From: an uncultured Eubacteriales bacterium
GTDB taxonomy: Bacteria > Bacillota > Clostridia > Peptostreptococcales > Anaerovoracaceae
Length of the DNA: 13,233 bases
NCBI GenBank assembly: GCA_900542565.1
Contig: UQOC01000059.1
Coordinates: 1-13,233, forward strand
Direction of reading: 5' to 3'
The notes below the pieces were generated by a model. The model saw nothing but the letters and a program-made list of their open reading frames with translations. It did no database searches and had not been told where the DNA came from. Shown in pieces: positions 1 through 5,855 of the stretch. Within the stretch, counting starts at the first letter, position 1. Each line of letters opens with the position of its first letter. The translations under genes were made by a program, and so were the position numbers.

Positions 1-202
1 CAGCCAGAATATCTGCGCGGTAGTGTCGCCTCTTAATTTCTACTCACGCGCCTCATGCGAGGCGCGGCTCAGGCGTGATATCCGCAAAATATTCAGCATA
101 CCATTTCTACTCACGCGCCTCATGCGAGGCGCGGCGGAACGCAAATCCCCGATTGTTTTTCGCAAGAATATTTCTACTCACGCGCCTCATGCGAGGCGCG
201 GC
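1..202 (-). CRISPR. Type I-C CRISPR array (leader-proximal end, open at left edge)
   Basis: Three identical 33-base repeats lie at 36-68, 103-135 and 170-202, with unique 34-base spacers at 69-102 and 136-169, a regular pitch of 67. Bases 2-35 fit a further 34-base spacer, and base 1 matches the last base of a repeat, so the array probably continues beyond the window. Read on the minus strand, each repeat begins GCCGCGCCTC, forms a 7-bp stem (GCGCCTC/GAGGCGC) around a GCAT loop and ends CGTGAGTAGAAAT. The layout (5' stem, 3' tag ending GAAAT) is that of type I-C repeats processed by Cas5. The tag GAGTAGAAAT differs from the commoner GGATTGAAA form. Orientation follows from the repeat 3' end and from the leader and cas genes lying to the right, so 170-202 is the newest repeat. 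I recognise no spacer target. Confidence 0.97.
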
Positions 203-203
203 C

Positions 204-236
204 GCAAAATTTAGTATGATCTATACTAAATTTTGC
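204..236. repeat. Perfect 14-bp inverted repeat at the leader-repeat junction
   Basis: The arms GCAAAATTTAGTAT (204-217) and ATACTAAATTTTGC (223-236) are exact reverse complements around the 5-base loop GATCT. The outer end lies one base from the first repeat, where Cas1-Cas2 integrates new spacers. No T-run follows on either strand, so it does not look like a terminator. It could be a protein-binding operator, a leader-anchoring element for adaptation, or an RNA hairpin at the 5' side of the first repeat. The palindrome is seen directly; its role is inference. Confidence 0.8.
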
Positions 237-275
237 TACACGCACACAAGAGGCGGACATTTTCAGCTTTAAACA

Positions 276-349
276 AGCCGATTTCATGCTGTTTTAGTGA
301 TTTTTTCAGGCGAACCTCACCGCAAAATCGGCTGCACCGCAGGTTCGCC
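276..349 (-). other. Interleaved inverted repeats: potential H-type pseudoknot in the leader
   Basis: Two perfect 9-bp inverted repeats interleave. Arms 341-349 and 309-317 pair (minus strand GGCGAACCT with AGGTTCGCC), and arms 325-333 and 276-284 pair (AGCCGATTT with AAATCGGCT). In RNA order this gives stem 1 arm, 7-base loop, stem 2 arm, 7-base loop, stem 1 partner, 24-base loop, stem 2 partner: the topology of an H-type pseudoknot. The stems could instead form as alternative hairpins. The element lies downstream of the candidate array promoter, so it would be part of the precursor RNA leader. I recognise no known riboswitch. Function is unknown. Confidence 0.6.
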
Positions 350-367
350 ATCGCTTCGCTCATCTAT

Positions 368-395
368 ATTTTAGCATAATGCATAACAGTCTGAA
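368..395 (-). promoter_or_regulatory. Candidate CRISPR array promoter
   Basis: On the minus strand, a -35-like TTCAGA (395-390) is followed after 16 bases by TAAAAT (373-368). A TGC immediately before it (376-374) makes an extended -10. Transcription would start near 361 and run through the structured leader into the array. The -35 match is modest (four of six), so this is a prediction. It is the best sigma-A-like site I see between cas2 and the repeats. Confidence 0.45.
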
Positions 396-412
396 AGCAG
401 TACCAACTGCTT
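395..412 (-). terminator. Possible weak terminator hairpin after cas2
   Basis: A perfect 7-bp stem (395-401 with 406-412) closes a 4-base loop, reading AAGCAGT-TGGT-ACTGCTT on the minus strand and followed only by a short TTTC. It could attenuate transcription leaving the cas operon, but the T-tail is poor. Another imperfect hairpin (TTTCGCC at 421-427 with GGCGAAA at 441-447) lies nearer the cas2 stop and also lacks a T-tail. Read-through from the cas operon into the array is therefore possible. Confidence 0.3.
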
Positions 413-454
413 AGGACCTGTTTCGCCAGGTTTATCTACAGGCGAAAAACAATC

Positions 455-745
455 TCATATTATTATCACGCCTTCCGGATCATAGGTTTCTTTGGCCCCT
501 ATGTGTTCTATGCGCTTGTCCCAGTTGTTTCCCAGATAATAGAAACGCAGGCTGTCATGCTCCTGATCGATGAGTTTGATCAAACGATCTTTTAGCTTCA
601 TAAAGGTCGAATAGTCCAGGTCGGCTTCGAAAACAGAGTTTTGAACCCGCTGGGCATGGTTCTGGCACTCTTTTGCCACCTTTCTCAGCCGTGTCTTTCC
701 CGCTTTATCGGCTGTACTCACATCATAACTGATAAGTACCATCAT
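455..745 (-). CDS. cas2: CRISPR-associated protein Cas2
   Basis: A 96-residue protein of normal Cas2 length. Cas2 dimers bridge two Cas1 dimers to form the integrase that inserts new spacers at the leader end of the array. The N-terminal strand carries the characteristic MVLISYDVS, with the conserved aspartate at residue 8, and the ferredoxin-like fold is suggested by the FYYLGNN segment near residue 70. The start is the first of two adjacent ATGs, with GGAGG 8 bases upstream. It is the last gene of the cas operon, 32 bases after cas1 and 252 bases before the first repeat, as usual in type I-C loci. A longer reading into the end of cas1 is not needed and has no family similarity. Confidence 0.95.
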   Translation of the reverse strand: MMVLISYDVSTADKAGKTRLRKVAKECQNHAQRVQNSVFEADLDYSTFMKLKDRLIKLIDQEHDSLRFYYLGNNWDKRIEHIGAKETYDPEGVIII

Positions 746-777
746 GCGACCGCCCTCCTTTTCATATTTCCTTTTTC

Positions 778-1800
778 TTACTTTTGCAGGAATGGCGGAT
801 ATTCCTCGATATCGCCTCGGACATATTTGGCAAGCAGGTTGCTCTGTACATAAGGCAGCAGGCCTATTGGTATTTTCTGCTTCAGCACGGGGTGGACCAT
901 GTCGTTTCTCTTTCTTTCCTGCCATCTGGAAAGCACTTTCTTTCTGCCGTCGTCGTTGAGCCAGACGGCTCCGGAGATCTGTTTTTCAAAATCCTTTTCG
1001 CTTAAGATCTGAAGGTTGAAAAGGGTCAATGTAAACCTTTCTGCGAGGCAGCGAGTTTCTTCCACAAGATCGTAGGCAAGGGAGACCCTTCCGCTGCGCA
1101 GCGCATGGCAGAAACCGATATAGCTGTCCAATCCCACCGTTTCCAGCGCCGAAGCATATTCGCTGGCTGAAAGAGTATATACGAAAGATAAGACAGCGTT
1201 TATTGGGTCCAGCGAAGGCCGTTTGCTCCGGAATTCAAAGGTAAATGGTACTTTTTTGTTGGTTATCAGCTTATCGAAAATGGAAAAGTAGTTCTGGGCG
1301 CAGTTTCCTTCTATGCCCACTATTTCTTCCACCGATGAAGCGTCATATACCTTTTCTATGCCGGCAGCAAGCGCGTCGAGCACAGCCATGATCTGCGGGT
1401 CATCCCGAAGATGACTGTTATCGTGGAGAGTGCGCTTTATCACCTGTCTTGTGTTGCTGAACTTGGCGGCCATGGTGTTTTGAGTAAGTTCAAGGCCTTT
1501 TTCTCTGAACTTATCTATCTGCTGCACTCTCAGAAAGACATTACCTTTTGTCTCACCGCAGACTTTAGCCAGGAACTTGCCCTGCGGAGATATGAAGTTT
1601 ATAGGTATCAGTTTCTTCACGCACTTTCCCATGAGCGCCGGAGAACATCCTACATAGTTGAAGCATACGATGTTTTCGATATTATCAAAAGGCACCCGCA
1701 GTTTCACTTGGTTTTCCAGCTTACAGACAAGATTTTCTCCGTCCAGGGTCAGATACATATTTTCATTGGTGACATATATGGTATTTAAAAGTCTTCTCAT
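778..1800 (-). CDS. cas1: CRISPR-associated endonuclease/integrase Cas1
   Basis: A 340-residue Cas1, the catalytic subunit of the spacer integrase. The N-terminal beta domain (about 1-90) begins MRRLLNTIYVTNEN, typical of type I-C Cas1. The C-terminal helical domain has the expected metal ligands: E164 in GIEGNCAQNYF, H232 in GFCHALRSGR and D244 with nearby glutamates in SLAYDLVEETR. It follows cas4 after 19 bases and precedes cas2, giving the adaptation module cas4-cas1-cas2. The ribosome-binding site (AAAGGGA) is weaker than those of its neighbours. No truncation or missing catalytic residue is visible, so adaptation should be functional. Confidence 0.97.
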   Translation of the reverse strand: MRRLLNTIYVTNENMYLTLDGENLVCKLENQVKLRVPFDNIENIVCFNYVGCSPALMGKCVKKLIPINFISPQGKFLAKVCGETKGNVFLRVQQIDKFREKGLELTQNTMAAKFSNTRQVIKRTLHDNSHLRDDPQIMAVLDALAAGIEKVYDASSVEEIVGIEGNCAQNYFSIFDKLITNKKVPFTFEFRSKRPSLDPINAVLSFVYTLSASEYASALETVGLDSYIGFCHALRSGRVSLAYDLVEETRCLAERFTLTLFNLQILSEKDFEKQISGAVWLNDDGRKKVLSRWQERKRNDMVHPVLKQKIPIGLLPYVQSNLLAKYVRGDIEEYPPFLQK

Positions 1801-1819
1801 AAAACTGTCCCTTTCCCAG

Positions 1820-2467
1820 CTAATCTACAGCTTTGACGATTTCAGCTATCTTGTTCTTTGTACCTTTGAAAGAGCGCACTTTCGGCATGCACATGTCTTT
1901 CATAGAACATCCGCTGCACTGCTGGCCTTTTTCTACAGGCGGGATAGCCCCGTTCTTTAGATGTTCTCTCATTTCGGCAAGCAAGGATTTTAATCTCATA
2001 TCGTACTGATGATAATTTTCCCTTAGGGGCAACGCAATTCTCTTTTTCACATCAGCGTAATATATCGCAGCTTCACCATCGCACCGGAAAACATGATCCA
2101 CGCATACTTTCTGCGCAAAAACCTGCATGAGATCCTCTTCGCGAAAATCGCAGGTTTTGGGCTTGGTCGGCTTATACTCCACTATGCAGACTTTTCCGTC
2201 ATATGAGATCTCCAGGCAGTCGGTGACGCCGTATAAATTATGCTCATCATCAATGTAGACGGGCACGGCTGTGTATATCTTTTTGCCTCGTGACGCATAA
2301 TGGCTGTCAGGATCGTGGACCCGCTCGTGCATGAGATCTGCTTTGGTCACGAAGTAATTTTCTTCCCAGGCTTTATCTATTTCCATGAGGCCCCATCTAT
2401 GCGGACAATACATATAGTGCTGTATCGACCTTATGGCGATTTCCGGTTCTGCTCTTTCAGATCTCAT
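1820..2467 (-). CDS. cas4: Cas4 RecB-like exonuclease (PAM-selecting adaptation factor)
   Basis: A 215-residue Cas4, an iron-sulfur RecB-family nuclease. In type I-C it works with Cas1-Cas2 to trim prespacers and select those with a correct PAM. Cluster cysteines are C21 (YMYCPHRW) and C184, C187, C193 (CSGCSMKDMC). The nuclease core shows H47, D83 (GVTDCLE), E97-x-K99 (IVEYKP) and Q115. The start ATG overlaps the cas7 stop by four bases (ATGA), indicating translational coupling. All diagnostic residues are present, so the enzyme should be active. Confidence 0.96.
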   Translation of the reverse strand: MRSERAEPEIAIRSIQHYMYCPHRWGLMEIDKAWEENYFVTKADLMHERVHDPDSHYASRGKKIYTAVPVYIDDEHNLYGVTDCLEISYDGKVCIVEYKPTKPKTCDFREEDLMQVFAQKVCVDHVFRCDGEAAIYYADVKKRIALPLRENYHQYDMRLKSLLAEMREHLKNGAIPPVEKGQQCSGCSMKDMCMPKVRSFKGTKNKIAEIVKAVD

Positions 2468-3321
2468 ATCTTTTCTATCAGCTCTACGCCTTCGGGCATC
2501 TGATCGTCCACTTCGACCGCATAATCGCCGAAGCTCCTCGGCGGTTCTTCGGAGATCTGCTCTATTTTTATCTTATCAAACAGCACATGGGACGGGCAGT
2601 TTCCCAGCACGCAGTCGTGTTTGAACACATAGAGTTTTCTCATGCACATTTTGCCTCTGGCAGCACTGTGGTCGTTTTCAAACATATTTATCAGCGCTTT
2701 CCAGAGCAGTTCCACATCTTCGTCGGACAGCTTGGTGGTCTTCTGAGCCAGGGCAGCGGAAATATATCCCTCTGCACGATAGAGGCCGTAAGGGATCATG
2801 CTCTTTTTGCCGATCTCAGTAGCTCCTGTTTCGGTTCTTTCTTCGGTAGTCCTGGCTTGTCTGGTGATAGTAACATCCTCGATGAATATCGGTGAAATGC
2901 TCTTGGCAAAGTTGATCTGGACAGGGCCTCTGACAATGCCGCACGGATCGTCTCCGGTAGACATGACGGCACCGAAGGCTCTTACATCAAAGTAATTGGC
3001 GCACATATATTCGCAGGCTTTTTTCACATCGTCTGAATTCTTTCCCTTTTGCCCCGTCTTAAGGCCTTCTGCTTCGTAAGCCTCGGTGAACTTGGAATTA
3101 AGCGACCTGTCCGGCTTTACAAGGATATTGTATCCCGGCTGTCCTTCCATGGTCAGCTCCACATAATTCCTGACCTTTCTCTTGATACAGACATCGGTTA
3201 TGTAGCCGTGTCCCGTTTCAGCGTCCATTCTCGGAGCGTTGCCTGCGTCCGGATCTCCGTTTGGATTTCCGTTTTCCACATCGAAAAGCATTACGAAATC
3301 ATATCTGTTATTGATAGTCAT
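2464..3321 (-). CDS. cas7: Type I-C Cascade backbone protein Cas7 (Csd2)
   Basis: A 285-residue RAMP protein that polymerises along the crRNA spacer to form the Cascade backbone. The N-terminus, FVMLFDVENGNPNGDPDAG, is the hallmark of the Csd2/Csh2 group, and the C-terminal half (DHSAARGKMCMRKLYVF) also fits. Two in-frame ATGs lie six bases apart. GGAGG is only 2 bases from the first but 8 from the second, so I place the start at the second. It follows cas8c after 15 bases and overlaps cas4 by 4. Length and motifs are ordinary for the family. Confidence 0.96.
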   Translation of the reverse strand: MTINNRYDFVMLFDVENGNPNGDPDAGNAPRMDAETGHGYITDVCIKRKVRNYVELTMEGQPGYNILVKPDRSLNSKFTEAYEAEGLKTGQKGKNSDDVKKACEYMCANYFDVRAFGAVMSTGDDPCGIVRGPVQINFAKSISPIFIEDVTITRQARTTEERTETGATEIGKKSMIPYGLYRAEGYISAALAQKTTKLSDEDVELLWKALINMFENDHSAARGKMCMRKLYVFKHDCVLGNCPSHVLFDKIKIEQISEEPPRSFGDYAVEVDDQMPEGVELIEKI

Positions 3322-3336
3322 GGTCATTTCCTCCTC

Positions 3337-3708
3337 TTATCTGGCTTCTCTATCTTCTTTTTTAACGAAAAAGTCCTGGTTCTGCTGGTAATACCCTATA
3401 ATGAACTTACCCTGATCCACCAGCGAAAGGGTAGTCGGGAACTCGTCGTTTATATCGTTTATTATCTGGCCTATCAGCTTATTGTAATATACTTTGTTGC
3501 CTTCCCCGTCCAGTTTCTTTATGTGAGCCTGGGCAAGGGTGAGCAGCTTAGGAAAAACTGTCGCAGGCTTTGCTGCCACCGAAGCAAAATACTTGTCTTT
3601 GATCGTTGTGTTCAGGTCTCCCAGCGCACGCCTCTGCAGCCATTCCAGAACTGCAAACAATCTTCCGCAAAGATATGCCTGATCACGGTTTTCTTTATCC
3701 AGTGCCAA
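3337..3708 (-). CDS. cas11c: Predicted internal translation product Cas11c (small subunit)
   Basis: Type I-C systems are known to make their Cascade small subunit from an internal start within cas8c, giving a C-terminal product of about 14 kDa. Here the run AAGGAGGAG (3723-3715) puts GGAGG exactly 8 bases before an in-frame TTG (3708-3706), codon 471 of cas8c. It would yield 123 residues, mostly helical, beginning (M)ALDKENRDQAYLCGRLFAV and sharing the cas8c stop. An alternative internal ATG at codon 403 has a purine-rich sequence only 2 bases away and would give 191 residues, too long. The SD and start are seen directly; the product is inferred from the family. Confidence 0.65.
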   Translation of the reverse strand: MALDKENRDQAYLCGRLFAVLEWLQRRALGDLNTTIKDKYFASVAAKPATVFPKLLTLAQAHIKKLDGEGNKVYYNKLIGQIINDINDEFPTTLSLVDQGKFIIGYYQQNQDFFVKKEDREAR

Positions 3709-5118
3709 TTTGATCTCCTCCTTTTCGTTCCTGTTGAGATAAGCCTTTATAAGGCCGGCCCTTGTGTCATTTATGTATCTGTCTGTTTTCACCCTTCTGA
3801 CCAGCGTTTCCAAAAGAACTGCCGGAAATCTGCTGTGATACATGACCGCTTCAAAGAGTTTGGTCATAAGATCTGGATTGACTTTCTCATTGCTGCTCTT
3901 AGGAGAGACCATTTCTCCTTTTATCCAGTACAGCGGAACGACTTTCAACGGTTCCTTTACCTGTATCTCTCCCTGGAAGCGGGCAATATTCATCAGGATG
4001 TCGCCGTAGCGTTTCCTGAGGATAAATTTGATCGAAAGCCTTGACGAATTGGGTTTCAGACCCGCAATGTAGAAATCCACATTCTCATCTATATCGTTAA
4101 ACTTATCCTCTACTTCCCTTTCGGTTATCCCCAGCTGGCTTCCCCGGCTGAGCAGATCTTTTATCATTTCTTCGGTCTTGGCACCGTCCTGCCCTTCGGG
4201 CTGTCCCATGAGCATTGCCATAACATTGTCTTCGTAACCGTCATCTTTGCTCATTGCCCAGAAAATGACAGTGATATCGTCGATGGTTATCTTGTGTTCA
4301 CGACCCTTTAGCAGATAGTTCAGGGCCTCCGTGTACTTTCTCATGGCCTCCTGAGAAATGTTGCTGTTATATGACTGCTCGTTGCCATAGGAATTTTCCG
4401 ACGGATTTTTATAGCTGATCAGCACATTGCCCGTGGCCAGGCCTCCGCTGACGCCTTTGATCTTGCCATGTATTCTTGCGATGGGCGCCTCTTCTCCCGT
4501 AATAGCACATTGAGCCATATATTGTTTTTCATCTCCGGAGCCTTTAGCCCCATGATATTTCTCCCACTTTTCCTTGATCTTTGGGTCTTCATGGAGCAGC
4601 TTGTCCGGTTCTCCCGACAGGAAAAAGGCAAACCCTGAGTTTAAGTAGTTTTTACCTAAATCAAGCAAATACTGATTTTCCGTCTCTGCCTCCGGCTTCC
4701 AGTTCTCAATGAACTTTCTGTAGGCATTTACCACAGGTGAATCAATGCCTTCTATGAACTCAAGATTCTTGGTCACAAAATCCTGATGGGATTTTTTCGC
4801 CTTATTGGTATTATCCTCGGTAGTGAAACCTTCATTGTTGAGGTTAAGCCCGAAAATATACAACGGCCTGTGCTCGATGATGTTGGCGTCTATGCCCGGT
4901 TTTTCAGTACGCTTTGGCATTACCATATCTTTAGGGACCAGTTTAGGCTTTTTGCCGGGTCCGGGGACTTCCTCCTGACAGGATACTATATCGTCTATTT
5001 CACCATCCTCAGTAAGAGAAACCTTGTATTTGACCTGTACGGTGGAATAACCGTCGGGAAGCACTTCGCCTTTTTCTCTGAGGATGTCATAATAATCGCA
5101 TAATCCTTTTATCAGCAT
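3337..5118 (-). CDS. cas8c: Type I-C Cascade large subunit Cas8c (Csd1)
   Basis: A 593-residue Csd1-family protein of the usual length. Cas8c recognises the PAM, helps open the target duplex and recruits Cas3. Supporting segments are the N-terminal LCDYYDILREKGEVLPDGYS, the zone around residues 200-235 (CAITGEEAPIARIHGKIKGV, typical of Csd1), IFWAMS near 285 and the helical C-terminus that doubles as Cas11c. Its ATG overlaps the cas5 stop by seven bases, and GGGAGG lies 7 bases upstream. No frameshift or internal stop is visible. Confidence 0.96.
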   Translation of the reverse strand: MLIKGLCDYYDILREKGEVLPDGYSTVQVKYKVSLTEDGEIDDIVSCQEEVPGPGKKPKLVPKDMVMPKRTEKPGIDANIIEHRPLYIFGLNLNNEGFTTEDNTNKAKKSHQDFVTKNLEFIEGIDSPVVNAYRKFIENWKPEAETENQYLLDLGKNYLNSGFAFFLSGEPDKLLHEDPKIKEKWEKYHGAKGSGDEKQYMAQCAITGEEAPIARIHGKIKGVSGGLATGNVLISYKNPSENSYGNEQSYNSNISQEAMRKYTEALNYLLKGREHKITIDDITVIFWAMSKDDGYEDNVMAMLMGQPEGQDGAKTEEMIKDLLSRGSQLGITEREVEDKFNDIDENVDFYIAGLKPNSSRLSIKFILRKRYGDILMNIARFQGEIQVKEPLKVVPLYWIKGEMVSPKSSNEKVNPDLMTKLFEAVMYHSRFPAVLLETLVRRVKTDRYINDTRAGLIKAYLNRNEKEEIKLALDKENRDQAYLCGRLFAVLEWLQRRALGDLNTTIKDKYFASVAAKPATVFPKLLTLAQAHIKKLDGEGNKVYYNKLIGQIINDINDEFPTTLSLVDQGKFIIGYYQQNQDFFVKKEDREAR

Positions 5119-5840
5119 TTCAGTTCCTCCCTGTACTTTTTCACATCTATGACTCCGTCTACCATGTGGGGTCTGTAATACAGAGTAGTCGCTTTGTCGG
5201 AAAATTTAGGATTTTCCCAGTCTCCGTTGACAGGCACTCCCCCATCTTTAAACTCAACTCTGTAGCTCATGTACCCCAGGTCTACATCCCCCATTTCTTT
5301 AATGGCAGAGCTGATAAGGTTCATATCGAAATCCTCCACCAGCTCTATCCGTTTGACCGGAAATTCGCTGCAGCCGAGGCACGGGTTCCTGAACCACTGA
5401 CCTTTTTCAAGGCGGCGCTTGATGATGTTGTAATGTTTGTTTTCCCCGTCCTTCTCATTTTCGTTTTTGAGCCCGGTCAGTTCAAAATGGAATTCCACGC
5501 CGTATTTGACATTTTTGAGTACCATTGCTGCCCTCTGGCTCCTGCTCTCAGAAGCGTAGATCGACGGATCCGCCTCAGTGCCTTTCATCTGTCCTTTTAC
5601 CGCGCTGAGAAGTACCTTGTCCTTTACCTCGTTACGCCTGATGTTTGCAAAGTCGATGGGATTGAATACTATGATCCTGTCGATCACATATCTTATGGCC
5701 GGTTTCCAGTATATGCTCTTGAGCAGGCCTTCCAAAGCACCGGGTGTAGGCACTTCGTAGCTTACTCTCTCCACCTTGAACTCGGTCCTGGTAAAGCAGG
5801 CATAATCCCCTTCGACCATGATCTTAAATCCGTAGCTCAT
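5112..5840 (-). CDS. cas5c: Type I-C crRNA-processing endoribonuclease Cas5 (Cas5d)
   Basis: A 242-residue Cas5 of the type I-C group. It replaces Cas6, cutting the precursor at the base of the repeat hairpin and staying bound to the 5' handle. The conserved EGLLKSIYWKP (Y44 is the likely catalytic tyrosine) and the segment KHYNIIKRRLEKGQWFRNP, with the K135-H136 pair and followed by LGCSEFP, are diagnostic. Matching these to the Y/K/H triad described for Cas5d is my alignment by eye. AAGGAG lies 7 bases before the ATG. The gene follows cas3 after 15 bases. Since the solitary repeat upstream of cas3 keeps the 3' handle sequence, this enzyme could process that RNA as well. Confidence 0.95.
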   Translation of the reverse strand: MSYGFKIMVEGDYACFTRTEFKVERVSYEVPTPGALEGLLKSIYWKPAIRYVIDRIIVFNPIDFANIRRNEVKDKVLLSAVKGQMKGTEADPSIYASESRSQRAAMVLKNVKYGVEFHFELTGLKNENEKDGENKHYNIIKRRLEKGQWFRNPCLGCSEFPVKRIELVEDFDMNLISSAIKEMGDVDLGYMSYRVEFKDGGVPVNGDWENPKFSDKATTLYYRPHMVDGVIDVKKYREELKC

Positions 5841-5855
5841 CTTATCACTCCTTTC

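Larger units (their letters stand above)
203..454 (-). other. CRISPR leader and cas2-array intergenic region
   Basis: This 252-base gap between cas2 and the first repeat has no credible gene. It should contain the promoter for the array and the integration-directing leader end. Visible elements, listed separately, are a perfect palindrome beside the first repeat, two interleaved 9-bp inverted repeats, a candidate promoter and two hairpins just after cas2. Homopolymer-rich stretches such as the T run at 301-306 fit a leader. Which bases are needed for spacer acquisition cannot be seen from sequence alone. Confidence 0.75.

Noticed and set aside
23..272. Short plus-strand open frames across the array
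   Set aside because: They are translations of the CRISPR repeats (the recurring FYSRASCEAR string is the repeat in another frame), not genes.
421..447. Hairpin after cas2 considered as the operon terminator
   Set aside because: Stem of seven pairs with a 13-base loop and no downstream T-run on the minus strand, so it is not convincing as a terminator.
746..925. Longer Cas2 reading frame overlapping cas1
   Set aside because: The extension encodes low-complexity basic sequence opposite no SD. The ATG at 745 has GGAGG and begins with the conserved Cas2 strand.
3049..4044. 331-codon plus-strand open frame
   Set aside because: Lies opposite cas7 and cas8c, whose protein families are clear. The product resembles nothing and no SD precedes it.
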